DNA from: Bretschneidera sinensis
Lineage: Eukaryota; Streptophyta; Magnoliopsida; Brassicales; Akaniaceae
Assembly: GCA_023935145.1 (NCBI GenBank)
Contig: CM043700.1
Span: 69,029,620-69,093,619 of the forward strand
Direction of reading: 5' to 3'
DNA: 64,000 nt
Below are positions 1 through 11,478 of the stretch, piece by piece. The stretch's first letter is position 1, and each line of letters begins with the position of its first letter. Below the pieces are notes generated by a model. The model worked only from the letters and a program-made list of their open reading frames with translations, ran no database searches and was not told where the DNA came from. Position numbers and translations under genes: made by a program.

Positions 1-798
1 TAAATCTATCGGACTCAATCATACCCAAACAACATCACATAAGAAAAGCATGACTAAACTTATATGGAGAATAAAGATACAATCACCGGATTAAGAGAAA
101 AATCTTCTAATTAAATTAAAGAGTAACTCATACAATGTTTTGATAATAAATCTAAACTACAACTGAATCAGTAATAGAAAATAAGAACAACTACACGTAG
201 GGATTCATCCCTTTGCCTTGCTTGGAGATTAGTTAGCCATGGGGCTCATGCTTGATGGAGTTTTTCTCGGCCTCCGACCTCCAATGAATGTCCTCCTCTC
301 AAACCATAAGTGATATATTTATAATACAAAAGGTCCAAGGGTGTTTTTAGGGTTTAAACAATCATTAAAGTCCTAATTAGGTCATAACTCGGAGAAGGGG
401 ATCGTGTGCGCGCTCATTTATATGTGCTGCGGCCCTGCCTAATCCTTGGTTAGGTGTGCTTCTGGGTGCCTAGGCTCTCTCTTTTGGGTGCCTAGGCTTC
501 CTCTGATGGTGGAGTCTGGAGCTTCTGGGCTCCTAGGCTTCCTTTCCTATAAACCCTTCATCTTGTCCTTTCAGAAGCACTCTTTCACTCCGATACGCAT
601 TGAATCTTCGAGCTTCAAGCACTGATAGCTTTTCCATCTCTTTTAAACTCAAAGTACCAGAAAATGCACCGAAATAGATCAATGATCCAAGAATATCACT
701 TTAGAGTTATTAAAGTATAAAAGTGTAATTCAAACCTCGATCAACCCTAAAATGCTACCAAATAAGTACTATTAAGATGCATTTTATGACTCTCATCA
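1..798 (-). mobile_element. LTR-like repeat fragment, left copy (runs off the window edge)
   Basis: This segment matches the repeat at 61428-63084 in the same orientation. Shared blocks include the stretch around 650-798 (atatcactttagagtta, then gatcaaccctaaaatg, then gactctcatca). Read on the minus strand it would begin TGATGAGAG, a plausible LTR start. No polypurine tract follows the 798 end, unlike the right copy. The beginning is cut by the window edge, so a solo LTR and a truncated element cannot be told apart. Classification is an inference. Confidence 0.45.
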
Positions 799-812
799 GG
801 TCCCTTCCCAGT

Positions 813-927
813 TCTTTTATTTCCAGCATATACACCAGCTGTCACGATGTCCCTTTTATTTCCAGCATATACCGACTGTCACAGTGTCCCTTTTATTTCT
901 AGCATATACCGGCTGTCATGGTTTTTC
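813..927. repeat. Three tandem copies of a ~38-bp unit
   Basis: The block ttttatttccagcatata recurs at about 815, 854 and 891, each followed by a version of accggctgtcacggtg. Copies differ by a few substitutions. No coding role is visible. Confidence 0.7.
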
Positions 928-1199
928 AATTAGACCGGTCCTTTCCTGGTTCTTTCGATTCTCTTATTTAATGGATATGCATATGAACAATGATATGAAA
1001 TATGCATATGAACAGTAATATAAAAACCATATGAATTCAAAATATTTAAATTAACTATCTGATCTTTCCTTAACTTTCTACTTGATAAATTTCACAATTT
1101 TCCTCTCCTCATATATCACATCAATTTATTAACCAAAACTCGTCAAGAATTTATTTATCACCATTATTATTAAAACAACTCATTATTCTAATAATATTT

Positions 1200-2069
1200 T
1201 GTTGAGAATTTTGTCTAATAATTAAAAGGGTGAAGCTTTTCAGCTTCAGCTCTCTGAGCCACGGCACAAGGTTTGTGCATTGCGATCTCTAGCAATGAGG
1301 ATTTCTCCTCTAGGTGTGCGCCGTGGCACAGGCTGGGCTTTGTCGTGGCCTCTAACAGGTGGAGGCTTTTTCCCCTGTTGTACGCTGCGGCCTGCCCTGT
1401 TCTGAGCTGCGGCACACAGCACACCTGATGCCTCTGTTATGTTTTTCCAGCTGGTGCGTTGGGTCTTGATTAAAATGTACAGGATCACTTAGATCTCTTG
1501 GAGGGCCATGATTGTTTGGTTCTCAAGATCAAAGGGTTGAGATTGACTTCAAGATTGGTTAAAGAAGTTGTTGCTCTATATAAAGGGTCATCTAGGAGCA
1601 ATAATAACACATAACAAAAAAGAGAGTGCAAAGTCACAATTGTCAAGAAAGAAGAAACACAAGAAGAAGTCTCATTCCAAGAGTGGTTGGTGTTTAAAGA
1701 GATAGGCTCTCAATTCTTCAGAGGTGTTTCTAGTGAGGGAAGTATTCAAGATTGGGGTTCAAGAGCTTTGTAATTGGAATTTTCTTAGGGAAAATTCCAG
1801 GGAAACACTTAGTTCTTATCTCTTTCTTTTCTCTTCTTTTATTCATCAAGAATAGATGGTTCTTGAGGAGGTGTTGCTGTAATTATAAGAACTCCATTGA
1901 TTTAGTGCAGAGAGCTCGGAAGAGCTCACGGGGACGTAGGCAAATTGTTGAACCTCGATAACAATTGCTTGTGTTTTCTCTTTATGGTTTGATTCTTGCT
2001 CGGTCCAAATCATTCGGGATTTGGGTGTTTGAAGGTCACCACCTGGGATTCAAAAGGTGATTTTAAATA
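1200..2069 (+). mobile_element. 5' LTR of a decayed Ty1/copia element
   Basis: The segment starts TGTTGAG and ends next to a primer-binding site at 2071-2082. Its right part is the reverse complement of the left part of the solo LTR at 2419-3375 (for example around 1915-1990 against 2510-2600), so both belong to one family. The right end reads AATA rather than the expected AACA. The left boundary is set by the TG start and by the length of the related solo LTR. Confidence 0.65.
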
Positions 2070-2070
2070 G

Positions 2071-2082
2071 TGGTATCAGAGC
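2071..2082 (+). other. Primer-binding site, initiator-Met tRNA type
   Basis: TGGTATCAGAGC is the standard 12-nt complement of the 3' end of plant initiator-Met tRNA. It lies one base after the LTR end. A second similar string, cagtatcagagc, follows at 2091. Confidence 0.85.
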
Positions 2083-2254
2083 TAGAATAGCAGTATCAGA
2101 GCAAGACTCTAAGAATCAAAGAAACTTCTTGGGTGATTCAAGAACGTTATTGAGATCAAGATTTGATCAAGTTCTTGAATTTTAGAAGTTGGAGAGAAGA
2201 GGTTTGGAAAGCAGTTGTGGGTGCTGCATAAATCTTGGGATTTTTTCCTGCAAT

Positions 2255-4165
2255 ATGGGTTCCAACTTCATTGTTGAGAAGTTTGATGGAAAGGGAGACT
2301 TTGCCCTTTGGAAGCGGAAAATCAAGGCAGTTCTTATGCAACAAAAGGTGGACTTGGCGATTGGAGAAAATGATTTTCCAGCAAGTATCATGGAGCTCCA
2401 GCGGAATGAGATAAAGAATGTTGGAAATCACCTTGATAAGATGCCCAGGTGGTGATCTTCCAAACACCCAAGTCTAGAATGACTTGTAAAGAAAAGAAAC
2501 AGCAACCAAAGCAAGAAAGAAAACAAGCAATTGTTATCAAGGTTCGGCAATAGCCTACGTCCCCGTGAGTTCCTCTGAACTCTCTGCACTAAATTTCAAT
2601 GGTTCTTTACAATACAGTAACCCTCTCCAAGAAACCTCCCTTTCTTGAAAAAACAAAGATGAGAAGAAAGAAAGTGATAGGACTATTACAAAAGCTCTCT
2701 ACCCACTATCTATACTACTTCTCTCTTTACAACCAGCCTCTCTACAATGAGTCTCTCATGTGTTTAGTGTCTTTACACTCTCATACACCACTCATTCACA
2801 TCACATATCTCATAAGTTATATCACATTGTTATTGAGAATGAAGCTAGGTGACCCTTTATAGAGTGCACCAACTTCTTTTCCAATCTTGTGTGTCATTCT
2901 CCACCCTTAGATCTTGATGACCAATCAACCATGGCCCTCAATCAATCCTAAGTGATACTGTGTATTTTAACCTTGCACCCATGCACTTAACAAGAGGCTT
3001 AACTAAGTTGAGTATGTGTGCCTCAGTGTGCCTAGCACCTAGGCACTGAACAAAGGGCGGTGCGGCGCTAGGCAAAGCACATTTTTCACCACTTTCTGGG
3101 TGGTGTAGCGCTGGTGAGGGAGAGGTGTGGCACTGCCCTCCACAAGGACTTTCTCCTTGCTGGGCGATGTGGCGCTGGTGAGGGAAAGGTGCGGCGCACA
3201 CTGGTGCTGGCCCTTTCATAGCTGTGCGCACTCTTTTGCCTTGCTAAATAGAGGTGTGCACGCACACCCAAAGTGATGCACACACATGTGTGCACTATTT
3301 TAACATGCTAAAATTAATTCTTCCAACCTTGGTTTAAACCTTTAACCATGTTTAAACCTTAAATAAATACCAACAAAGAAGATGACATATAGCACCATCT
3401 TTTTGCACATGTCAGATAGTGTGACAAGGGAATGTGGAGATTCGGAAGATCCAACTGTCATTTGGAAGAAACTAGATGAGTTGTTTCTTACCAAAACTCT
3501 CCCTAATAAAATCTATCTTCTGAAACATATCTTTGCTTTGAAAATGGATCCTAATAAAGAGTTGCAAGATAATCTTGATGTGTTTAATAAACTAGTTCAA
3601 GATTTGACTAGTTGTAGTATAACATTCCCGGATGAACAATTGGCTGTTATATTGTTGAATTATCTTCCCGATTGTTTTGAAAGTTTGATTAATGCTATTG
3701 AATATGGAAGAGATACACTAACCAAAGAAATTGTGATTAATGTTATAAGGGCTCATGATTTCAAAGCCAAGATAAGGGAAGGATCAAGTGGAGAAGGTAT
3801 GTTCGTTAAAGGAAGGCCTACAACTCGGAATGGCAGCAACATCTATGGCTACTACAAGGACAAACTAAAGGGTAGAGGTCAAAGCCATAGAAGAATGCAC
3901 TCTAAGCCAAAATTTGGAGGAAAATGATGCTACTACTGCAATAAGGAGGGACATTTCAAGAGAGATTGCAAGAAAATGATAAGGGATGAGAAAGGAAGAG
4001 GCCATACCAACAATGGAGAGGCTTCGATTGTTAAGAGAGAACAACAAGATGATGATGTTCTTGTTATGTGCTCAAATGTGAGCAGGAAGCAAAGTAGCGA
4101 GAAATGGATCTTGGATTCCGGGTGCACTTATCACATGTGTCCTCACCGGGACTGGTTCAAGGGTT
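2255..4165 (+). pseudogene. Copia gag-protease remnant, split by a solo LTR
   Basis: Gag starts at ATG 2255 with a motif typical of copia gag (VEKFDGKGDFALWKRK). It runs to 2418, is interrupted by the solo LTR 2419-3375, and resumes in the same frame at 3381 (TYSTIFLHMSDSV) up to a TGA at 3925. Directly after that stop comes an intact zinc knuckle in frame (CYYCNKEGHFKRDC, about 3928-3969), and then the aspartic protease motif WILDSGCTYHM near 4102-4134. Similarity ends at about 4165, where the sequence jumps into LTR-type sequence. Integrase, reverse transcriptase and RNase H are missing. The in-frame TGA and the large deletion make it non-functional. Identification as copia gag-PR is firm; lineage is not assigned. 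Confidence 0.85.
2419..3375 (-). mobile_element. Solo LTR in opposite orientation, inserted into a gag of its own family
   Basis: The 957-bp segment begins tgttgg and ends ccaaca on the plus strand, the canonical TG...CA. It is flanked by a perfect 5-bp target duplication, aagaa, at 2414-2418 and 3376-3380. Removing the segment and one aagaa joins the gag reading frame without a shift. Its sequence is the inverted counterpart of the LTR at 1200-2069. No internal region or second LTR is present, so it is a solo LTR, presumably left by LTR-LTR recombination. Confidence 0.9.
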
Positions 4166-4318
4166 TGCAATTGAAATTTTATTGGGGAAAATTCCAGGGA
4201 AACACTTAGGTCTTATCTCTTTCTTTTCTCTTCTTTCATTCATCAAGAACAGATGGTTCTTGAGGAGGTGTTGCTGTAATTGTAAGAACTCCATTGATTT
4301 AGTGCAGAGAGCTCGGAG
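4166..4318 (+). mobile_element. LTR fragment joined to protease remnant
   Basis: This stretch repeats 1767-1922 almost word for word (aaaattccagggaaacactta, then gatggttcttgaggagg, then gtgcagagagctcgga). It sits directly after the protease motif of the gag remnant, so two parts of one element family have been joined by deletion or recombination. Confidence 0.75.
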
Positions 4319-4326
4319 GATTCCAT

Positions 4327-4520
4327 GATTATGTCTTAGCTATGGAATTCTATGACTCCTAAATCAACGACACCTGCATATTCCTATCCACGGCGAAGGA
4401 AATTTGGGATGTTGTTCGACAGACGTATTCAAAAGCTCGTGATGCAGCTCAGGTGTACGAGATCTGGACTTATATGCAAGCTGGGAATGAAGGATGCATA
4501 TTCACCAGCTTGAGGGGGAG
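4327..4520 (+). pseudogene. Short copia gag fragment with polypurine tract
   Basis: One frame reads EIWDVVRQTYSKARDAAQVYEI, cut by the length limit here into its recognisable parts EIWDVVRQTYS and KARDAAQVYEI, which resemble the middle of copia gag proteins. It is followed at 4510-4520 by a purine-rich tract, ttgagggggag, that primes plus-strand synthesis directly before the next LTR. The rest of the element is absent. Confidence 0.55.
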
Positions 4521-4610
4521 TGTTGAGAGTCCTAATTAGGTTTATGTTAAGAGTCCTAATTAAGTTGTTGAGAGTCCTAATTAGGTTTATGTTGAGAGTC
4601 CTAATTAGGT
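4521..4610. repeat. Tandem repeat of agagtcctaattaggttta-type unit
   Basis: The core gagtcctaatta occurs at about 4527, 4549, 4571 and 4596, with spacers of 10-13 bases. It lies at the start of the LTR and so probably within U3. Confidence 0.75.
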
Positions 4611-4780
4611 TTCCTATTATGTGTCATAGTAGGTTTCCTAAATCTTATCTATTTTATATCTATCTTATCTAGTTATGTCTCTTAGTCCTATTAGGTTTGA
4701 TATTCACAAGTCTATATATATGATTGTTGAATTGTATTAAAAAAAATAATACATATTCTTTTCAATTCTTCATGTTAACA
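4521..4780 (+). mobile_element. Copia 3' LTR, 260 bp
   Basis: It starts TGTTGAGAG directly after the polypurine tract and ends TGTTAACA. Its first 90 bases are about four imperfect copies of a unit close to gttgagagtcctaattagg. No matching 5' LTR is in the window. The right end is chosen from the CA terminus. Confidence 0.6.
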
Positions 4781-5253
4781 TTTTATTATATTCTATAAAA
4801 TTCAAAAATATGAACCAAATCAATCGAAATTAAATTCAATTTCCTATAAAAATTTTTGAAGGAAAAAACTTTTCAAATGATTTGAAAGATATATTATAGA
4901 AATTAAAACCAAGGCAATAAGACCATTATGAGCCTTTCATGACTGCCACTAATGATTACTATCTCCTTTGTCCACATGTATATCTTTTAACTCTTTATGC
5001 TAATTTATTCACCAATTTTTTTTTTTTTAAAAAACAAAAAGTAGATTGTGTAAAATTTGACTAAGCCCTGGTTTTGAATCAATGAGACAAAAAAATGGTT
5101 CTCAGCCCTAAATCTTGGGTTAAGCCTAGGCTGTTGATCATGTTAAGGGCTCCTCATGGGTCCCTTCCTTCTTTGCCTAGTTACGTTACACTGGTCTTGA
5201 TCTAGGTTAACCCATTGCGAGAATCGACTCTTCGCAAACAACGTCGGAACGTA
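4781..5253. other. AT-rich stretch with no recognisable gene
   Basis: No coding similarity, LTR or terminal repeat was found. There is a run of T and A at about 5020-5040. Confidence 0.5.
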
Positions 5254-5400
5254 ATGGGTTCTTCTCGTCGTTTGAAGCGTCGTGGTCGTTGGTGTAAAGA
5301 GAAGCTGAGGCTGCCTCGGTTTCGCGTGGTCTTTTTATCCTTCGTCAACCGATTTAGCCATACGATTGCCAAAATGGTGTGGTGGGTTTTCGCTTGTTGA
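5254..5400 (+). CDS. Small basic ORF, 48 codons, unrecognised
   Basis: An ORF opens at ATG 5254 and ends TGA 5398-5400. An upstream in-frame ATG at 5215 would make it 61 codons. The product is strongly basic at the N-terminus (SSRRLKRRGRW) and hydrophobic or aromatic near the end (IAKMVWWVFAC). Base composition is clearly richer in G and C than the flanks, and CGT arginine codons are frequent, which is why it is listed. I do not recognise a family. It could be a short plant gene of the secreted or DVL-like size class, an exon fragment, or chance. No splice signals or transcript evidence can be judged here. Confidence 0.25.
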   Translation: MGSSRRLKRRGRWCKEKLRLPRFRVVFLSFVNRFSHTIAKMVWWVFAC

Positions 5401-7164
5401 AATCTAGTACAACATTATGTCACCAATTCTCATTGGGAGAAAGAGTAAGAACCGATGCATGTTAATTGTCCACGCAAACACTGATTCTCCTCAAACCATT
5501 ATGGGGCCCATTAAGCCCCATGATTTAAGTCATAAAAGGATATCACAAACCGATAAACACAATGTTAGAAACCAAAGAAAAAACATTAACCACCAACAAG
5601 AGATCTTCTTCTTTCTGGCGCACAACAACATGAACATCAATCTCATGTTGCATTGCATGTTTCACCAATTTTTTTCCAAAACCACTTTTTCTTTCGAACT
5701 AAGAACAAAATGGTGACAACAATGTCACAAAATCAGTAATTAATAAGCCACCATTAAATTCAATTAACGGTCCTTGCTAAGATCTTGAGAGTGCACAAAA
5801 ACTAATCAATTTGTTATGAGACCAATGTAAATCGATGAACTCAAATGTGAAAGCAATAATATTAATAGCTTACATGAATAAGTTCTATACCATTATCTCT
5901 TATTAGAATTATGTGCTCTAACTCTTAAATATTGTTTTTGTTCTTCATATTGGGTCGTATACTTGTGTGATGTGAATTCATTATAATTTCTTCTCAAGAA
6001 ACCAATTACAAATGAAACAGAAATACAATATTATAACCTGAGTGTTTCTCTCATATTCTCTTTTGTTAGAATCATTATTCATTTCTCATATCGAAATGAA
6101 AACTTTAAGGCCCTATTTATAAGCAACCGAGAGGTATATATAGTATCTTTTCAATAGAGACACATACTTAAAAGAGTTGTGTCTTTATCTAAGATACATA
6201 ATCCCAAAAAAATATGTGTCTTTCTAAAGTCTGCAACTCTTGACATAGAGTTGCATCCTCCAAATGCATCCTTTTAACGTACAAGTATGAATATACCTTC
6301 ATGGGCATCCGATCCATACCCATATTTCTTACAGATGACTTATTCTTTGGGTGCTTATATATTTCAATCTTAGTGGGTTTGTTTTTCTTATTTTGATTGT
6401 GTCAAAGGATGGGTTTTTGCGGTGTTTAATTTTTAGGGTTGGCAAGCTTGCTTGTGGTCCGTGGAGTTTCCTAGTTTGTATCTTCAATTTATATTTTTAC
6501 TTAAATAAAGTTTATTTTACCTTTAAAAAAAAGTATTTATAATACATTAGCGAATAACTACTCTACATTTCACACTCCTACAACATTGATTCAAATTCAA
6601 ACACATAACTCAAGAAAAAAATATTAATTTAAATTCAAATACAACAACTACAAACTACTAATAACCACTACAACACGAGGCTTCAACAAGTTCTTCAACT
6701 GTAAAGAAACACTTTAACACATGAGCTCTAATAGACATTTTAGTTGTCCTCAACCACTTTGCACGCATTAAACCATTCGATCATGAACAACTTCTCAGTC
6801 AAGGTGACTTGCAGAACAAACTCAACACGTTAGAATGTCTATCTTTATGACTAGACTTTGTTTCAATGAAGGGAAAATTGTCAAGTGTGTTAAAAAATTT
6901 GGTATATCTTCATTCTCTTATATTTTTTATTTTCTCATTTATTCATATCATTTCTTCTCCAAATTTTTAAACATATTGAGTTTATAATCAAATATTACTT
7001 TTTTACCACTAACTCTATCATTTACCAAAAATAATGTTAAAAAATAGATATGTTGACTTATTTTTTTCAAATCATCATAGACTTCAAACATGTGGTAAAC
7101 ATTGATAGTCTGAGCAACTAGTAAGCTGAAACTATTCACCTATGTAATAGAAGTGAAAAAACAC
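5401..7164. other. AT-rich DNA without a recognisable gene
   Basis: Only short ORFs without similarity or codon bias are present. No terminal repeats with target duplications were found. Confidence 0.5.
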
Positions 7165-7330
7165 AAATGGCTTCCATTAGGGTAAACCCCATTTTTAATC
7201 TTGAAACTATACCTGCAATTTTAATTTGATTGCAAATTTTCAAAGCGTTGCAATCGTGTTCTAAACCATCCAAAATTTTGATTTTTGATCTTGATTTCAA
7301 TTTGACTGACCAAATTATTGAGTTGGGCAG
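7165..7330 (-). repeat. Dispersed repeat, copy 1
   Basis: The reverse complement of this stretch aligns with 19520-19680: both contain gtcagtcaaattga, aaaattttgga, and tatagttt followed by aaaaatggg and tttaccc. Identity is moderate. It looks like an old MITE or SINE-sized repeat, but no clean termini were found. Confidence 0.55.
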
Positions 7331-7338
7331 CGCAGAGT

Positions 7339-8182
7339 TGTTGGGAAAAATACCAACCATCAACCATTAATCAAGAATCACAACTCCTACCAAAGATCAC
7401 ACATTAAATATAACAACCACAAAGCTCAGTGCAAAAAAAAAACAACAATAACCAAGTAAAGCAATTAACAAAGAACATATGAATTTACGTAGAAAACCCT
7501 CCAGTGCAGAGGGAAAAAAACTCTGGGGCAAAAATAACTCCACTATGTAAATACTGATTACAAAGTTTATGTTTCAAGTTTATGCCCAAATTTGAGACCC
7601 ACAACAATTTGGTAACAATACAATTTACTTCTAGGAAAAAATCATTGTTGTACTACCAACCACTGAAACTTGAGAAGTCTTTGTGCTTCACTGAAATCAG
7701 ACACCGTGATAGAATCTGCAAATTCTGAATAACTTGATTCTCAATAACCAAACACTATAAATAATACCCTAAAGAAAAACCCCAAATTATTATATTTTTT
7801 CCCTTTTTTTCTCTTGATAAAAGATTAAATTTTCTCTCACGGACAGCACACTCTCTCTAATTTGTAAACTCACACTGTATCACACAACCTTTTTGTACCC
7901 ATGAAAATATATATAGGAAAGCGTTCCTATTTCTTTTTGGTTTCGATGCTAAAATACAAAAACTTAGCTATGAATCTGTAGGTTTATCAAACCTACTCAA
8001 AGTCTTTTACTGTTTGGTTTTGGTGCCATACCAAAGCAATAAACTAGCTACCACTTGAGTTTTGGTTTTTAAACATAACCAATTTATTCTTTAAATTAGT
8101 GGCCACCAAACTAATCAATATGGGATGCTTTTTTTCTTTAATTTTTTGATGCTTTACCATAGGTTGGACCAAAAGCTCAACA
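7339..8182 (-). mobile_element. 3' LTR of the minus-strand copia element
   Basis: It begins TGTTGGGA and ends CAACA on the plus strand and aligns along its length with 12243-13078. The plus-strand sequence just beyond it, atctccctctcaagccc, is the complement of a polypurine tract. Confidence 0.85.
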
Positions 8183-8582
8183 ATCTCCCTCTCAAGCCCA
8201 TGAGGGAGAGTACTACCATGCGACTTACTTGGAGTCCATCCTAATATCGCTAAGCAAAACTCAAGTTTTTATCTGGTAACAATCTTTGTCATCACGTCAG
8301 CGACATTTTTATCTGTGTGAATCTTTTCAAGCTTCAATAACAGTTTTTCAATCACCTCACATATCCAATGGTATATCACCTCGATGTGTTTCGTACGTGA
8401 ATGATACATGTTATTTTTGCTTAAGTCCATAGCACTCTGATTGCCACAAAATACTATGTACTTTTATTGCTTCAAACCCAATTCTTGAAGAAATCTCATC
8501 GTCCAAAGCATCTATTTCCCTGCTTCGTTCACTACGATGTACTCAGCCTCAGTAGTTGATAAGGCAACATATTTTTGTAGTC

Positions 8583-9240
8583 TTAACTGACATGAAACAG
8601 TTCCCCTGTGAAAGTGAACAAAATCCACAACGTAAACTTTCTAGCATCAAGATCACTTGTCATATCTGAATCTGTATAACCCTCAAGAACTGCTTCTAAA
8701 CTCCCAAAACTCAAATAAAATTCTGAGGTACCTTTGAGATATCTTAAGATCCACTTTACCGCTTCCCAATAACTTTTATCCGAATTAGACAAAAACATGC
8801 TAACCACATCAACAACATGAGCGATATCTGGTCACATGCAAACCATAGCATATATCAAGCTACCAACTGCAAAAGAGTAAGGAATTGCTGACATCTTTTC
8901 TTTTTCTTCTTTTTTTGATGGACATGATTTCTTGCTCAACTTAAAATGGTTTGCAAGAGGAGTACTAAATGATTTTGAATGCTTCATGTTGAACTTTTCA
9001 AGCACTCACTCAGCAAACATTTCTTGTGATAACCATAACTTTTTGGCTTCTCTATCAAGAACAATTGTTATTCCCAAAATCTATCTTACTGGTCCTAAGT
9101 CCTTTATGTCAAAGGACTTGAACAAATTCTCTTTCAACTTGCCAATCATCTTGGCATCTTCTCCCACAATCAACATATCATCAACATACAGTGGAAGGAT
9201 AATAAATTATCATCAAGGAATTTCTTGACATATACATAAG
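8583..9240 (-). pseudogene. Copia reverse transcriptase (C-terminal part) and RNase H start
   Basis: The RT active-site box YVDD is encoded at 9188-9177 on the minus strand. Further along come KSFDIKDLGPV, then WEAVKWILRYLKGTSE and GYTDSDMTSDLDARK, which are standard copia RT and RNase H landmarks. In-frame stops interrupt it, for example after KDLGPVR and after MVCM. It works, in intact relatives, as the polymerase copying element RNA into DNA in virus-like particles. Confidence 0.85.
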
Positions 9241-9448
9241 GATCTGCAGTTGTCCTATTTTAACTGTGATCCACCACGAATGAATAAAACTTATTGTACC
9301 ACTGTCTAAAATCTTGTTTTAATCCATACAAACTCTTCTTCAACCTGCAAACCATGTTCTCTTTCCCTTTCACTTCAAAACCTTCTGCTCAAACCATATA
9401 AATCTCTTCATGCAAGTCACCAAGAAGAAACATTGTCTTCACATCTAA

Positions 9449-9787
9449 CTATTCAAGCTCAAGATTCAAACTAGCTGCAAAACCAAGTACAACTTGGATC
9501 GAACTCATCTTTACCACTTGAGAGAAAATTTCATCGAAGTCTATTATTTTCTTCTGATTGAAACCTTTCACCATTAGTCGAGCTTTATACTTCACTAGCT
9601 TTTGACCATCTTTCTTCAGCTTGAACTCCCACTTATTTCCCAGTGCTTTTCTGCTTTTAGGAAGGTCATCCAATTCATAAGTATTTCTCTTTTCCAAATA
9701 ACTCATCTCTTCCCCCATTTCTTTTATCCAATAATCTTTTCTGCATGTGATTGAACTTCCTAGAAGCTCTCTTACCCCCCTCCCCAA
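9449..9787 (-). pseudogene. Copia reverse transcriptase, N-terminal part
   Basis: An open stretch of 112 codons contains NTYELDDLPKSRKALGNKW, then YKARLMVKGFNQKK and FDEIFSQVVKMSSI. This is the conserved start of copia RT (usually RLVAKGF and FSPVVK). The usual ET.APV has become FDEIFSQVV. The ORF is cut off from the YVDD half (9177-9188) by stops and frameshifts in 9240-9449. Confidence 0.85.
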
Positions 9788-10638
9788 TCAGTAAGCAAGG
9801 CATACTCAGAACTAGGGTACCTAGTTGACAGTTGATGCTTTCTAGTATAACTTCTAAACTGAGGCCTTATAGTCTCCGGTGGAAGAGATTTCTACCCATG
9901 CTCAACATGTTTTGTATCATGCATTACATCATTATCAATTGTCGTTGGATCCTCATTACCTATATGTTCTTCTTCATGTATCTCTCATTCATCTTTGGCA
10001 CTGTCTGAAGGAGTAAGATCTGGTACAAATTCTTTAACTCTACTTATATCATGTTGTGTCTTCTCACTTTTCTTAGTGTCAACCAAAGTTTCATTTTCAT
10101 TGAAGACAACATCTCTGTTTTTGATAATCTCCTTCTTTTCTAGATCTCATAACTTGTAACCAAATTCAGCATCCCCATAACCAACAAACACAAAAAATAA
10201 CTTTATCATCAAGTTTTGACCTCTTCTCCTTGAGTACGAATGCAAAAGCTTCGCAACCAAATATCTTCAATTGAGAATAGGAAACATCTCTTCCTGTCCA
10301 AACTCTTTATAGAATGTCAAAACCCAAAGGAGCAGATAGAGATCTATTAATCAGGTAGCAAGTTGTATGTATTGCTTCACCATAAAATGACTTTGGCAAC
10401 TTAGACATTATGAGCATGCATCTAACTCTTTCCAAAATGGTACGGTTTATTCTCTCAGCCACACAATTATATTGTGGGGTACCAAGAACTGTATCTCAGG
10501 CCTAATGCCAAACTTTGAACAATAATCTACAAACTCATTGGAGGTATACTCACCACCATTATCAATACGGAGACACTTCAACTGATTCATTGTCTCCTTC
10601 TCCACTATAGCATAAAGTTTATGAAAATACTAAAATAC

Positions 10639-10893
10639 CTAGCTTTTGTTCTTCAATAAATAAACCCACACCTTTCGAGAAGCATCATCAACAAAAGTAA
10701 TAAAATACCTATTACCACCTAAAGAGTCTACTTTAATGGGACCATATACATCAGAATATCTCAATTCTAATTTTTTTTGCTTTCTTTTAGATGACTTACT
10801 AAAAAAAACTCTATGATGCTTACCAAATAAACAATAATCACATTGGTTCAGAGATATACCTTTGCAGGAAGGAATAAGCGACCTCCTAGCCAA
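10639..10893 (-). pseudogene. Copia integrase core fragment
   Basis: The frame reads CDYCLFGKHHRV (the CC of the HHCC zinc module) followed by SDVYGPIKVDSLGG and YFITFVDDASRKVWVYLL, the first two beta strands of the integrase core with the first catalytic Asp. The remaining catalytic residues lie beyond the stop. Confidence 0.85.
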
Positions 10894-11478
10894 AATCTAC
10901 AACATTTTCTTACTCATATGTACCAGCCTCTTATGCCATAAGTTTAGAGAAGCATCATCTTCAACTGCATTCATCTCATTACCACACACTTTAACACGTG
11001 ACTTGTACAAAGTGCAACATATCTTTCCTTTGGCAACCACCAATAATCCTTTAGTCAGTTTTCACCTTTCATTACCAAAGTAGTGTCCATACCCTTCTTC
11101 ATTTAGGACATGAGTGAAAATTGGATTGAGACGCAATTCAAAAACATATCACGCATTCTTCAAAGTTATAGTGCACCCTACATCTGTCTGTATGTGCACA
11201 TCATCAATCCTCATAATTGGAGCAAAACCCAAGTTACTCATCTTCATTATACCAAAGTCTCATGCTTTATATGTTATAAAGAAATTCCAATGTGGAATAT
11301 AATGGTAAGAAATTGCTGAGTCAACCACCCAATCAATATCAGAATTTGCAACATGATTGCACTCCTCAAATTTATAAGAAAGTAACATAACTTTTTCATC
11401 ATCTAAAACAACTACTGTTATGTTCTTATCGTTGGTCTTCTTCTGATTCTTTCTATCCTATTGTTTCTATTTTCAAAC

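Noticed and set aside
5417..5716. Plus-strand ORF of 99 codons
   Set aside because: AT-rich composition, no similarity and no start context or conserved motif.
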